DNA of 51,370 nt from YC2-FULL-38-9 sp964629635 (GCA_964629635.1 CAZVQS010000003.1:1-51370), one strand, 5' to 3'. Positions 1 through 7,398 are shown, numbered from the stretch's first letter. Program-made: numbers and translations. Notes: generated by a model not told the origin, from the letters alone.

Positions 1-121
1 CAATGGAGCCGCCGGCGAGCGAAAAAAAGCCGAACAGGTTTTCCGTGAGGGGAGTGTGGGGAATCAGGTGCGACAGGATGACGCTTATGATGTGGTCGCC
101 CTGTACCAGGGTTTCGTACAT
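1..121 (-). CDS. Partial 5' end of a divergent gene, possibly PAP2-like membrane phosphatase
   Basis: The minus strand opens with an ATG at 121 and stays open to the left edge for 40 codons. The peptide begins MYETLVQGDH and then alternates hydrophobic and polar residues (IPHTPLTENLFGFFSLAGG). A TAGAAT box lies 5 nt upstream of the ATG (127-132), the same start architecture as many genes in this window. The short stretch recalls the beginning of PAP2 or undecaprenyl-diphosphatase-type proteins, where a similar 'short loop, L..F.S..GG' pattern precedes the first long membrane helices, but 40 residues are too few to decide. It is divergent from the amidohydrolase at 185. The promoter-like box and open frame are seen directly; the family is a guess. 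Confidence 0.5.
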   Translation of the reverse strand, partial: MYETLVQGDHIISVILSHLIPHTPLTENLFGFFSLAGGSI

Positions 122-171
122 ACTCCATTCTACAATACCGGTGCCGCAAGCGGTTTTCCCGATGAATCGCG

Positions 172-177
172 TATAAT
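172..177 (+). promoter_or_regulatory. -10 box of a probable leaderless promoter (amidohydrolase)
   Basis: TATAAT ends 7 nt before the ATG at 185. Initiation 6-8 nt downstream of a -10 box would put the first transcribed base at or beside the start codon. No good -35 box is visible. The flanking TATAATGGTCC is repeated exactly before the HAD gene (1202-1212). Confidence 0.7.
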
Positions 178-184
178 GGTCCGT

Positions 185-1201
185 ATGCGATTTGAATCGG
201 TCAAAGATCTTGCACGGCTTCCGTACTTTACGGTCCGCAAGGGCTCGCTGGCTCTCAAGCGGGGAATTATGGATGAGGGGATCATCGATTTCCACAGCCA
301 TCTCGGGTGGCACTACCTGTTTACCCGGAAAATCGATCTCTGGAGAGAGGGGGACGGCATGCACTTTTTCCCCTCGACCATACCGCTCCACCTGGAGCAT
401 TACAGCGGCCTCGATTTTACGCCTGAGGCGCGTCGGGTATGCCGGCGGGAAGTGGTGCGGTCGGCATTTGACATACACGGGTTTAGCGCAACCCATACGG
501 TTCCGGCAATCCTGCGGGAGATGGATCTTCTCCGGATTGAAAAGTCGGTGCTTCTCGCAATCGATTACCCGGTTCTATCAAACAATACGGACGAGTGGCT
601 CGAAGCGGTAAACGCCACGCGGGACAGCAGGATGCGCCTTCCCGTGTTCATGTCCCTGCATCCTCTCGCGGGAAATATGGAACGGCACCTGCGGACGCAT
701 CTGGAACGCGGCGCGTGCGGCATCAAAATACATACCCAGATGCAGCTTTTTCGGGCAAACAGCAAGGGAGCGGAAAAAATTTATAACTTGGCGGACAAAT
801 ACCGGCTTCCGGTGTTGTTCCACACCGGTTTGAGTCCATTGTCACCGTCCTGGCAAAAAAGGTTCGTGAACATGAAGGATATCGAAGATGCTTTGCGTTC
901 ATATCCTGACGTGCGGTTCATACTCGGGCATGCCGGCGGGATAGACGGGTACGAAGAGGCGATACGCCTGAGTCGGACATACGGGAACGCGTATCTGGAA
1001 ATAAGCGGCCAGCCGCCCAGGGTGATTGCGGAGATGGTGCGGAAAACGGACACGAGGCGTATTCTGTACGGATCCGACTGGGCGTTTTACCCCATGGTTC
1101 TTCCGCTTGCCAAGGCGCTTGCCGGCACGGAGCGGTATAAAAAAGTACGGCGTCTCATACTGCGCGAAAATGCGCTGGCTCTCCTGGGAAGAGGCAATTA
1201 G
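185..1201 (+). CDS. Amidohydrolase (amidohydrolase_2, TIM-barrel metal hydrolase)
   Basis: A 338-residue protein with the metal-site series of the amidohydrolase superfamily: HSH at residues 37-39, a lysine in GIKIHTQ near 182, HTG near 212, GHAGG near 249 and the late aspartate in YGSDW near 296. Such enzymes hydrolyse C-N or C-C bonds in small substrates; the substrate cannot be told from sequence. A longer frame reaches back to a GTG at 56, but the ATG at 185 is preferred because TATAAT (172-177) sits 7 nt before it and the extra residues look unrelated to the family. No Shine-Dalgarno is present, so the mRNA is probably leaderless. The next gene's promoter box begins at the base after this stop codon. 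Confidence 0.85.
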   Translation: MRFESVKDLARLPYFTVRKGSLALKRGIMDEGIIDFHSHLGWHYLFTRKIDLWREGDGMHFFPSTIPLHLEHYSGLDFTPEARRVCRREVVRSAFDIHGFSATHTVPAILREMDLLRIEKSVLLAIDYPVLSNNTDEWLEAVNATRDSRMRLPVFMSLHPLAGNMERHLRTHLERGACGIKIHTQMQLFRANSKGAEKIYNLADKYRLPVLFHTGLSPLSPSWQKRFVNMKDIEDALRSYPDVRFILGHAGGIDGYEEAIRLSRTYGNAYLEISGQPPRVIAEMVRKTDTRRILYGSDWAFYPMVLPLAKALAGTERYKKVRRLILRENALALLGRGN

Positions 1202-1207
1202 TATAAT
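1202..1207 (+). promoter_or_regulatory. -10 box of a probable leaderless promoter (HAD phosphatase)
   Basis: TATAAT directly follows the TAG stop of the amidohydrolase and lies 6 nt upstream of the ATG at 1214. No -35 and no Shine-Dalgarno are visible. An internal promoter means the HAD gene can be expressed apart from the gene in front of it. Confidence 0.65.
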
Positions 1208-1213
1208 GGTCCT

Positions 1214-1849
1214 ATGAGGAAGAAGGCAGTCCTTTTTGATTTTGACGGAACCATCTGCGACACCGTTCCCCTGATGCTCAGGACTTTGAACAAGATGGCC
1301 TTGGGCATGGGAAGGGAGCTGATCTCACGGGAGGATTTTGAAACGCTCCGTGCCTATTCCATCAAAGAACTGATGTCCCTGTTCAAAGTCCCTTTTTTCA
1401 AGATTCCGTTCCTTATCGTTAAGGCCCGAAGCGAATTCACGAAGCATATTGATGATTTAAGGCTCTATGAAGGTCTGCCTGATATGCTTGCCCGTTTGGA
1501 AACAGAAGGGTACCGTATGGGGATCCTGTCGTCAAGTCCGAAAAAAAATATCGGATACATCCTCGCCAAATACGGAATCAAATCGTTTGAGTTCGTGGAA
1601 AGCGAGCTCAATATTTTCGGCAAGGGAAAAGCGATCCTAGGCGTATGCCGGAAGTACGGTATTCCCAAAGACGAACTGGTATATGTGGGGGATGAGATCC
1701 GTGATATCGAAGCGTGCCGCGACTCCGGGGTGGATATAATCTCCGTTACGTGGGGACTCAATAACGAAGAGGGTTTGGCAAGAAACGGCGCATTGAGAAT
1801 CGCGCGTATTCCCGCCGATGTTCCCAAACTGATCGTGTCCTTTACCTGA
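1214..1849 (+). CDS. HAD-family hydrolase (phosphoglycolate phosphatase-like)
   Basis: A 211-residue HAD protein. Motif I is DFDGTICDT at residues 9-17 with the nucleophilic aspartate first; motif II is the serine in GILSSSP near 104; a lysine lies in the GKGKA stretch near 138; motif IV is VGDEIRD near 158. The helical cap between motifs I and II is the C1 type of Gph/PpaX/beta-phosphoglucomutase relatives. The likely role is hydrolysis of a small phosphate ester such as 2-phosphoglycolate or pyrophosphate; the substrate is unknown. The start at 1214 is fixed by the TATAAT box 6 nt upstream. The gene meets the methyltransferase on the other strand end to end, with one base between them. Confidence 0.88.
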   Translation: MRKKAVLFDFDGTICDTVPLMLRTLNKMALGMGRELISREDFETLRAYSIKELMSLFKVPFFKIPFLIVKARSEFTKHIDDLRLYEGLPDMLARLETEGYRMGILSSSPKKNIGYILAKYGIKSFEFVESELNIFGKGKAILGVCRKYGIPKDELVYVGDEIRDIEACRDSGVDIISVTWGLNNEEGLARNGALRIARIPADVPKLIVSFT

Positions 1850-1850
1850 T

Positions 1851-2438
1851 TTACCCGTACATGTGCACCGCATGTATGCCGTTTTGTTTCCTCTGCTTTT
1901 GTTTCATGCTCCTGATGGGATAATAGTACGAAACGTACCGGGCGCGGGGAACCTGCTTTGTGGTACGGGCAATGACCTGCTCGATAAGCCAGGGCGAGAT
2001 ATACAGGTAAAAAGTGACGGACCGCTCCGGGTCGCCCGCAAACGCGCGGTAATCGAGCTTGAACATGTCACCCCACAGGATGCGGATATGCCGTTTATTC
2101 GGATGCAGAAGGCGGCGCAGGTGCAGTATCAGCACAAGGACCGGATTCAGTTCGAGTGCGATAAAATCCGTATCGAGTCCTTTGCCGTACGCAGCGTTTG
2201 CCGCCTCATATATGACGGCTCCATCCCCGGCTCCGAGGTCGATTACGGTCTGACGGTCCGCCAGGCGCAAAGCGTTGAGTATAAGCGGCTTGTCCTTCAT
2301 GTTTGACGGGTAGTAGGGGATGGGGGAAAACTGAGGGAAGGCGAATATAATGACGGTTCCCAGGATAAGAGTAAAGAGGATTGCGCCGATAAGCATTCCC
2401 CATGATACCAGAAAGTTGAACCGGACCGCATATTTCAT
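1851..2438 (-). CDS. Membrane-anchored class I SAM-dependent methyltransferase
   Basis: About 195 residues. A hydrophobic helix (residues about 10-33) anchors the N terminus, followed by the SAM-binding motif VIDLGAGDG at 65-73 and an acidic residue pattern (ALELNP) matching motif II about 25 residues later. The C terminus is basic (KQKQRKQNG). The substrate is not apparent. A longer frame reaches 2567, but the ATG at 2438 is preferred because it begins just before the membrane helix and avoids overlap with the divergent DUF2207 gene; the two start codons are only 16 nt apart, so their promoters overlap. One-helix anchored methyltransferases of this size are common hypothetical genes in small genomes. 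Confidence 0.75.
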   Translation of the reverse strand: MKYAVRFNFLVSWGMLIGAILFTLILGTVIIFAFPQFSPIPYYPSNMKDKPLILNALRLADRQTVIDLGAGDGAVIYEAANAAYGKGLDTDFIALELNPVLVLILHLRRLLHPNKRHIRILWGDMFKLDYRAFAGDPERSVTFYLYISPWLIEQVIARTTKQVPRARYVSYYYPIRSMKQKQRKQNGIHAVHMYG

Positions 2439-2454
2439 TACAATGGGACTAACT

Positions 2455-4134
2455 ATGAGAACCATTTTAAAATTAATCCTTGTCATACCCCTTGCCGCTG
2501 CCTGTTTTCTTGTCCCTCCGGGAGCGAAAGCCGAGGAAGTGAGCGGTTTCAGAACGGAAGTTTCCATCGAACGGTCAGGACATATAACCGTGCGCGAGCG
2601 GATCGATTACGACTTCGGTTCGGCGCAGAAACACGGGATTGTCCGCAAAATCCCGTATGTGAAAACGAACCGGGACGGCAAACGGTACCGGATGGATATA
2701 ACTTCGGTTTCGGTGACGGATGAAAACGGAATTCCCTACCGGTTCGCGCAAACGAGGGAGGATGGTGAGTCGGTCACCCTGAAAGTGGGGGATCCCGACG
2801 CATTTGTCACCGGAAAGAAGACGTACGTTGTTTCATATCGGGTATCCGGAGCATTGACTTATTTTTCCGATCATGACGAGCTGTACTGGAATATGACCGG
2901 GAAGGGTGTTGATGTACCGGTAAACAGCGCAGTGTTCCGGATCACGCTTCCGGATACGGTCGACCGGTCCCGCCTGAAGGCGGTCTGTTATACCGGAGCG
3001 GAGGCAAGTACGAAAAGCGACTGTACGGTCGATATCAGGAACGGGATGGTGGAAGGAGCCGCGTCCGGGACTCTGTACGCGGATGAAGGTCTGACTGCCG
3101 CCGTATCGTTTCCTCCCGGTGTCGTTTCGCGCCTGGAGCCGAAAGAGGTCGTCGGATTTTTCGATACGGTGTGGGGTAAAATCGTCATCGCACTTCTTCT
3201 TGTTCTCGGGTTCGGTTGGTATATTGCGCTGCCTCTGGTTATCCCCGTATTGTGGTACCGCAACGGCCGCGATCCGCATGCGGAAGTCGGGCAGGCGCGA
3301 GCCTGGTTTGATCCGCCTCAGACAAGACAGGGGCGGCCGCTCGGTCCCGGGGAAACCGGATTACTGGTTGATGAAACCGTTGATATGAAAGACCTGTTTG
3401 CCGTAATGATCGATCTTGCCCGGCGGGGGTATTTCAAAATCAATGAGGTGAAGAAAAACGATTTCTACCTTGAGAAAGGCGGCAAGGATCTGAGCGGTCT
3501 TGAGAAATATGAACACAAACTGATGGACGGTTTGTTCGAGGACGGGAATCGGGTAAGGATCAAGGACCTCGAACTGTCCTCAACGGTCGAGAAGGTGCGC
3601 AAGGAGATGTATTCGTACATGACCGCCTCAGGTTTCTTTCCGGACAATCCCGATTCGGTCCGTACAATCTGGATAGTCGTTGGCGCGGTTGCACTCATGA
3701 CGGGGAACCTGCTATTGGCATTTGTCGCATTCGTATTCGGCAGGGCAATGCCGAAAAAAACCGCGTACGGCGCGGGGCAGGCGAACATCGGCAAATCGCT
3801 TAAAAGTTTTCTTTCAACGCAGGAGCGGCAGCTTGAATTCCAGGCTAAAAATCAGATGTTTTTTGAGAAGCTCCTTCCCTACGCGATTGCCTTTGGCGTG
3901 GAAAAGGTGTGGACGAACCGGTTTGCGGATATCAAGCTGCTTTCGCCTTCATGGTACCAGGGTTACGATAACCGTGCATTCACGACCGCCCATTTCCTCG
4001 GCAGCATGCATTCCTCATTTTCCACGTTCCGGTCCTCGGCAACGCCTACCCGTTCCTCATCGGGGTTTTCTTCAGGCTTTTCCGGAGGATCATCGGGAGG
4101 CGGCGGGGGAGGGGGAAGTGTCGGATCATGGTAA
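2455..4134 (+). CDS. DUF2207 domain membrane protein with glycine-rich tail
   Basis: A 559-residue exported membrane protein. A signal peptide (residues 1-21, ending in AEE) leads into an extracellular beta-rich DUF2207 domain, a transmembrane segment near 242-265, a cytoplasmic region with the typical DLARRGYFKI pattern, further hydrophobic segments near 403-428, and a serine-glycine-rich tail ending GGGGGGGSVGSW. This order is characteristic of DUF2207 (YciQ-like) proteins, whose function is unknown. The ATG at 2455 is chosen over upstream frames because the signal peptide starts there; TACAAT lies at 2439-2444. The gene is divergent from the methyltransferase. Nothing looks truncated. Confidence 0.88.
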   Translation: MRTILKLILVIPLAAACFLVPPGAKAEEVSGFRTEVSIERSGHITVRERIDYDFGSAQKHGIVRKIPYVKTNRDGKRYRMDITSVSVTDENGIPYRFAQTREDGESVTLKVGDPDAFVTGKKTYVVSYRVSGALTYFSDHDELYWNMTGKGVDVPVNSAVFRITLPDTVDRSRLKAVCYTGAEASTKSDCTVDIRNGMVEGAASGTLYADEGLTAAVSFPPGVVSRLEPKEVVGFFDTVWGKIVIALLLVLGFGWYIALPLVIPVLWYRNGRDPHAEVGQARAWFDPPQTRQGRPLGPGETGLLVDETVDMKDLFAVMIDLARRGYFKINEVKKNDFYLEKGGKDLSGLEKYEHKLMDGLFEDGNRVRIKDLELSSTVEKVRKEMYSYMTASGFFPDNPDSVRTIWIVVGAVALMTGNLLLAFVAFVFGRAMPKKTAYGAGQANIGKSLKSFLSTQERQLEFQAKNQMFFEKLLPYAIAFGVEKVWTNRFADIKLLSPSWYQGYDNRAFTTAHFLGSMHSSFSTFRSSATPTRSSSGFSSGFSGGSSGGGGGGGSVGSW

Positions 4135-4196
4135 TGTAGTATTCATGGCAAGAAAGTCCGACCTCTTTCAGAGATCGCTTTTGCTTATGTTCCCTT

Positions 4197-4235
4197 ACGT
4201 GTTTGCACTTAAGTCCGGTTAACCGGATTCAAGTG
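4197..4235 (-). repeat. tRNA-trailer palindrome, copy 1
   Basis: A 39-nt element directly behind tRNA-Leu and overlapping its last two bases. Its core (4206-4235) is a 30-nt near palindrome centred on CCGGTTAACCGG with outer arms CACTTAAGT and TTCAAGTG. A second copy (16647-16685), 36 of 39 bases identical, follows tRNA-Val. As RNA each copy folds into a 15-bp hairpin with two mismatches at the 3' end of the precursor tRNA, so terminator or end-processing signal are both possible. No run of T follows on the tRNA strand. Confidence 0.75.
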
Positions 4236-4316
4236 GGCGAGGAGGGAGTCGAACCCTCACGAAGTTGCCTTCACAGGTTTTTGAGACCTGCGCGTCTGCC
4301 ATTCCGCCACTCGCCC
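4234..4316 (-). tRNA. tRNA-Leu(CAA)
   Basis: An 83-nt cloverleaf. The acceptor stem GGGCGAG pairs with CTCGCCC and the discriminator base is A. The anticodon loop CTCAAAA between CAGGT and ACCTG gives anticodon CAA (Leu, codon UUG). A long variable arm (GAAGGCAACTTC) and the T arm AGGGTTCGACTCCCT are intact. The 3' CCA is not encoded and must be added. The gene stands alone between the DUF2207 gene and a non-coding stretch. Confidence 0.95.
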
Positions 4317-4426
4317 TCACGCATATGGATCAGCTTCCATTATATCAGATAGCGCATTTCCTTCCGGGATATCCCATTGAAGCGGAGCCTTGCTACGCGC
4401 CGGATAGATAATATATCCTATATAAA
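4317..4426. other. Intergenic stretch, first part of a 662-nt gap
   Basis: No gene is visible here. The gap between tRNA-Leu and the lipoprotein gene (4317-4978) contains, in order, this stretch, a strong promoter with short ORFs and a terminator (4427-4585), and a folded region (4620-4940). Confidence 0.6.
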
Positions 4427-4585
4427 TTGAAAATAGGACTATTTTGTGGTAAAATATACATATTGAATATGTATTGAGTTTTAAGCGATTGAGCGAAGAA
4501 ATGGATAAACACTCGAGCAACGCACAATTAGCGAATAAGGATTAATGAAAGAAGAGTACCGCCTATAGTAGTGGCGGCTTTTTTT
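4427..4585 (+). promoter_or_regulatory. Promoter, short ORFs and terminator: small RNA or attenuator unit
   Basis: TTGAAA (4427-4432) and TAAAAT (4450-4455) are separated by exactly 17 nt, with an extended -10 TGG before the latter: the best promoter in this part of the window. The transcript would start near 4462 and end at an intrinsic terminator (CCGCC 4559-4563, GGCGG 4573-4577, then a run of seven T), about 125 nt. Within it ATG 4501 opens MDKHSSNAQLANKD*, and ATG 4545, preceded by AAGGAT, opens MKEEYRL* whose TAG lies in the terminator loop. A regulatory RNA, a small-peptide gene or an attenuating leader are all possible. The udk leader at 7269-7398 has the same layout, including AATAAGGAT before the short ORF. 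Confidence 0.65.
4559..4585 (+). terminator. Intrinsic terminator
   Basis: Stem CCGCC/GGCGG with a 9-nt loop, then C and a T run at 4579-4585. It closes the short transcription unit that starts near 4462. Confidence 0.8.
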
Positions 4586-4619
4586 GTGGCCGCGATTTGC
4601 ATGCGGACACATGGTTTGA

Positions 4620-4940
4620 CGGAAGCCTGAGGCTGGGGAAACGCCGGACGCAAGGCGTTGACCGTTTCAAGGCTGCACTTTGACAACTCAGGCTAACGAT
4701 ACGAATGCTGAGAATATTTTGAAAAGGATCCGGACTGCATATGGGGGGCACGTAATTGTCCCCTGTATGCAGTTCAGACCTTTTGGACAGCAAACGGGCA
4801 GCAGTACCTCTGCCCGGCCTTAAAAAATCTGTTTAGGATGTTCCTGACAGGTAATCGATGAGGCAAACCGCCTTGTTTTGACAGCCAGCTATTCCCCGGA
4901 CCGGGGTGTCGCCTCAGGTGAAAAAACAAGTTGAAAGCGG
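4620..4940 (+). ncRNA. Highly structured non-coding region upstream of the lipoprotein gene (unidentified)
   Basis: Several long-range stems follow each other. Domain 1 is closed by AGCCTGAG (4624-4631)/CTCAGGCT (4687-4694) and encloses AACGCC/GGCGTT (4640-4645/4654-4659). Domain 2 is a long hairpin with AAAAGG, ACTGCATA and GGGG on the left (4722-4746) and CCCC, TATGCAGT and CCTTTT on the right (4760-4784). Domain 3 is CGGGCAG/CTGCCCG (4795-4801/4810-4816). Domain 4 is closed by CCGC/GCGG and CTTGTTTT/AAAACAAG (4868-4879/4923-4940) around CCCCGG/CCGGGG (4894-4906). It matches none of RNase P, tmRNA, SRP RNA or the common riboswitch consensus sequences that I can recall. It may be an independent RNA or the 5' leader of the lipoprotein gene. 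Strand is inferred from that gene. Confidence 0.55.
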
Positions 4941-4978
4941 AAGGTTGGATCTGATTCATTAGAGTTGAGAGGATAATC

Positions 4979-6007
4979 ATGTACCGACTTTCACCTATTG
5001 GTAAGTGCTTGTACTGCCTGCTGATCTTAGTTTTGCTTTCAGGGTGTGCAGGTGGAGCTACGACAAGCGGAAATACCGGCAGCGCGCCGGCAGCAACGAA
5101 TACCCCCCGGCCTCCGATGGCCGAAGCGATTCCCTTGACCCATAAGAACGGGCAGGGATACGCGGGGATTTATTTGAAGGTTGACTGGGAGGAAGTAAAC
5201 GACCGTATCACGCTCGCTTTTGGGGGGAATCCGGATATCCGGACTTGGAAGTATGACCCCCTGATGTACGAATACGCGGTACGTTACGCGATCAAGAACA
5301 ACGAAGAAATCCCTGCGCCCTGTAATCCGGCGATCCAAAGCTGGGAATACCAGGGGGATACATTCTATATCTGTAGGGAAGTAAACCGTCAGGCTCCCTT
5401 GGCGATTTTGGGAACCGAAGCCGCGGGAGCGGAGCTTGCTTTAGTAACAGCGGCTGCTCCTGAGGCGTGGGTGGTAATCCCGATCGCGATGCTCGCAACC
5501 GGCGAATTTGCGCTTGCGCAGCCGGATGACGAAGTAGTGATTATGATGGCAAAGGACCCGGGGAACCTGGTCTGGCCAGCCCCGGAGACGATTCCTGCCG
5601 AGATTCCCGATTGCTGTGGTCATATTTCGCAGGGGCACAAACAAGGCGCCTATGCGGAAGCTTGGAAGTCCATAGGGTGGTTGAAAATCTGGACTGCCCT
5701 ATTTAACAACCAGAAACCGGACTGGTGTGGAAGAAGGGAGAGCGACGGGGCGATTATCGTTTTATTCATGTCGCTCACTATTGACCGTCTCCAAGGAGGT
5801 CCCTACAGCGGTCTGGCTATGGTCATCAACCAGGGCGGCGGCAATTATTCGACCGTCCTCAAAGGGGTGAAATGGAACCCCGGGGATCCCATGCCGGATT
5901 CTTTGAATTCTTCGGGCAATGACTTTGCCCAGTTCCAGAATTTGAACGGGAACTGTCCGGGTTTCGAAACCTTGAAGAATAACATGCTGGAACCCGCGGC
6001 TCCGTGA
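4979..6007 (+). CDS. Secreted lipoprotein of unknown function
   Basis: 342 residues. The N terminus is a lipoprotein signal: a charged start, the hydrophobic run LLILVLL and the lipobox LSGC with Cys23. A low-complexity linker rich in T, G, A and P follows. The rest looks like a soluble extracytoplasmic domain with several cysteines (PCNP, YICRE, PDCCGH, DWCGR, NCPG) that could form disulfides. I do not recognise the domain. Unlike most genes here it has a Shine-Dalgarno-like GAGAGG (4967-4972) 6 nt before the ATG. It follows the folded region 4620-4940, which may be its leader, and ends just before a 77-nt three-armed inverted repeat. Confidence 0.7.
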   Translation: MYRLSPIGKCLYCLLILVLLSGCAGGATTSGNTGSAPAATNTPRPPMAEAIPLTHKNGQGYAGIYLKVDWEEVNDRITLAFGGNPDIRTWKYDPLMYEYAVRYAIKNNEEIPAPCNPAIQSWEYQGDTFYICREVNRQAPLAILGTEAAGAELALVTAAAPEAWVVIPIAMLATGEFALAQPDDEVVIMMAKDPGNLVWPAPETIPAEIPDCCGHISQGHKQGAYAEAWKSIGWLKIWTALFNNQKPDWCGRRESDGAIIVLFMSLTIDRLQGGPYSGLAMVINQGGGNYSTVLKGVKWNPGDPMPDSLNSSGNDFAQFQNLNGNCPGFETLKNNMLEPAAP

Positions 6008-6055
6008 GCCGCCAAGAAAGGATGAAGTGCCTATAAGACATAAGCCTGAGTGACC

Positions 6056-6132
6056 GGTTGGGGGTCATGCGTCGTTCCGATTTTCGGAATCGTCCATTCT
6101 ATTGGACGTAAAAAAGCGCATCACCCCCAACC
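6056..6132. repeat. 77-nt inverted repeat with two inner hairpins (three-way junction)
   Basis: The outer arms GGTTGGGGGTCATGCG (6056-6071) and CGCATCACCCCCAACC (6117-6132) pair at 15 of 16 positions. Inside are two perfect hairpins, TTCCGA-TTT-TCGGAA (6075-6089) and CGTCCA-N6-TGGACG (6091-6108). It lies between the convergent lipoprotein and phosphoribosyltransferase-like genes. It could be a two-way terminator, a REP/MITE-like element or a structured RNA. I see no second copy in the window. Confidence 0.75.
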
Positions 6133-6141
6133 TTTCTCTCT

Positions 6142-7164
6142 TTACAATGCAATTCCTTCGCTTAACTGCGCAAATGCGTTTTTCGCAAGTTCCGGAAGCT
6201 GCAATAGATATCCGGTGCCGAACGTATTTTCAAGGGAACGGTACAGGTCCGTGGCCGTCACACCCTGTTCATCCAGCGTATACAGCTTGGAATGGTATGC
6301 TAGGAGCTTGATAGCTCCCTCATCAGTTATTGGTATGAAATCCTCGTCCGGTTTTGACAGCCTTGCAAGTTCCCGGTCGTATTCCTTTCGCGCTTGCGGA
6401 TCATGGATAAACTCCCGCTCCCGTTCAAGGATGCGGCGGTCAAGCAGGCCTTTGATGAGTTCATGAAGGATGTGTCGTTGCCCCTTGGTAACGCCGGGGA
6501 AATTTTCGTCGATAATGGACAATTCCCATCCTTTTCCGCGGGGAAGCGGTTCCGGGAATTCCAGAACGGTTTCATAGGACACGCCCGGCCCGTACGCGGC
6601 CTTAAGAATGGGGGGAAGCGTCTTTTCAAAGGTAATGCCGGATCCTCTGGCGTCATCGACAACAAGGAGGCGCCGGGGGGCAGGGGATACAGCTGACTGC
6701 AAACCGTGGACGATGTGCTTCACGACACTGTTGTCTTCCATATCCAACCACTCCTGATAGGTCGGATCTTTCAGTGTCTCAATATCACTGTCGTCTTCTT
6801 CCGTGTCATGTCCCAAACCTTCATGATGGTCGCTGAAGAATACGGAGACTCCTGCTTTGCCGATGCCGGTTTCAATGATGGGAGGCAGCTCTCCTTCTAT
6901 GCGGTGTGATCCAAGATAAGCTCGGACGGTTTCCAGGGGCAGCCTGGCCGAACGGAGCAGAACCAGCACGGCATCCGGCCTGTTTTCATGTATTTTGAAC
7001 GTATCGCTTTCCGGGTCATAGGTGCCGAGGGATTTCAGGATACGGGTTGCTCCTTTCACCGCCTCCTGCCTTACCGCCTCAGGGAGTTTCAGTTCCATGG
7101 GCATTGGTTTTTCCGCGATTCTCACATCTGCGGGCGGGGGAATTCCCCGCGGTTGGTTATCCAT
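6142..7164 (-). CDS. Phosphoribosyltransferase-like protein
   Basis: 340 residues, soluble. The recognisable element is RRLLVVDDARGSGITFEKT near residues 163-181: a beta strand, paired aspartates and a G-S-G-I-T loop, as in the PRPP-binding loop of type I phosphoribosyltransferases. The regions on either side (long acidic insertion near 120-140, charged C-terminal half) are not familiar. It may transfer or recognise phosphoribosyl compounds; the base substrate is unknown, and a regulatory PRPP sensor is also possible. A TATAAT box (7179-7184, minus strand) lies 14 nt before the ATG. The same 17-nt sequence (7167-7183) recurs upstream of the ATP-grasp operon at 20815-20831. A second PRPP-loop protein lies at 11825-13120. 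Confidence 0.6.
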   Translation of the reverse strand: MDNQPRGIPPPADVRIAEKPMPMELKLPEAVRQEAVKGATRILKSLGTYDPESDTFKIHENRPDAVLVLLRSARLPLETVRAYLGSHRIEGELPPIIETGIGKAGVSVFFSDHHEGLGHDTEEDDSDIETLKDPTYQEWLDMEDNSVVKHIVHGLQSAVSPAPRRLLVVDDARGSGITFEKTLPPILKAAYGPGVSYETVLEFPEPLPRGKGWELSIIDENFPGVTKGQRHILHELIKGLLDRRILEREREFIHDPQARKEYDRELARLSKPDEDFIPITDEGAIKLLAYHSKLYTLDEQGVTATDLYRSLENTFGTGYLLQLPELAKNAFAQLSEGIAL

Positions 7165-7312
7165 AGGTCAATACCTATATTATAGCGGATTTTGGGTTTT
7201 TAGTGCCTTCTCCGTCAGTTTCCGTTATCCCATAGGAAAATGATATAGTTATACATATTTAATGTATATTGATTCCTTGCCCCGTTCATATATAATACTT
7301 AATAAGGATATT

Positions 7313-7372
7313 ATGGAGAGTAACCTATTTGCATGCGGCCTTATTATGCAGGCAAATAGCCTCTTGAACTAA
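7313..7372 (+). CDS. Putative leader peptide of udk attenuator
   Basis: ATG 7313, preceded by AAGGAT, opens MESNLFACGLIMQANSLLN followed by TAA at 7370-7372. The stop codon touches the first base of the terminator stem at 7373, the geometry expected if ribosome position affects terminator folding. No run of a single regulatory codon is obvious, so a sensed amino acid cannot be named. The ORF is too short to be credited on coding statistics; only its position supports it. Confidence 0.45.
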   Translation: MESNLFACGLIMQANSLLN

Positions 7373-7398
7373 CCCGCCAAACCGGCGGGATTTTTTTT
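7373..7398 (+). terminator. Intrinsic terminator in udk leader
   Basis: CCCGCC (7373-7378) pairs with GGCGGG (7384-7389) over a 5-nt loop and is followed by eight T (7391-7398). The udk start codon is the next base. Confidence 0.85.

Larger units (their letters stand above)
7269..7398 (+). promoter_or_regulatory. Promoter and attenuator-like leader of uridine kinase gene
   Basis: TTGATT (7269-7274), 16 nt, TATAAT (7291-7296); start of transcription near 7303. The leader carries a 19-codon ORF (7313-7372), a hairpin CTATTTGC/GCAAATAG within that ORF (7325-7332/7351-7358), and an intrinsic terminator. The leader ORF's stop codon abuts the terminator stem, and udk begins on the base after the T run. 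Read-through must therefore be controlled, or udk would not be expressed from this promoter. Confidence 0.7.

Noticed and set aside
56..184. N-terminal extension of the amidohydrolase from GTG 56
   Set aside because: It would overlap the divergent gene's start and place TATAAT inside coding sequence; the protein fits its family from the ATG at 185.
4620..4940. RNase P RNA or tmRNA
   Set aside because: GAAAAGGATCCGGACT loosely resembles the first conserved region of RNase P, but the other conserved regions are missing. No tRNA-like ends or credible tag frame for tmRNA are visible.
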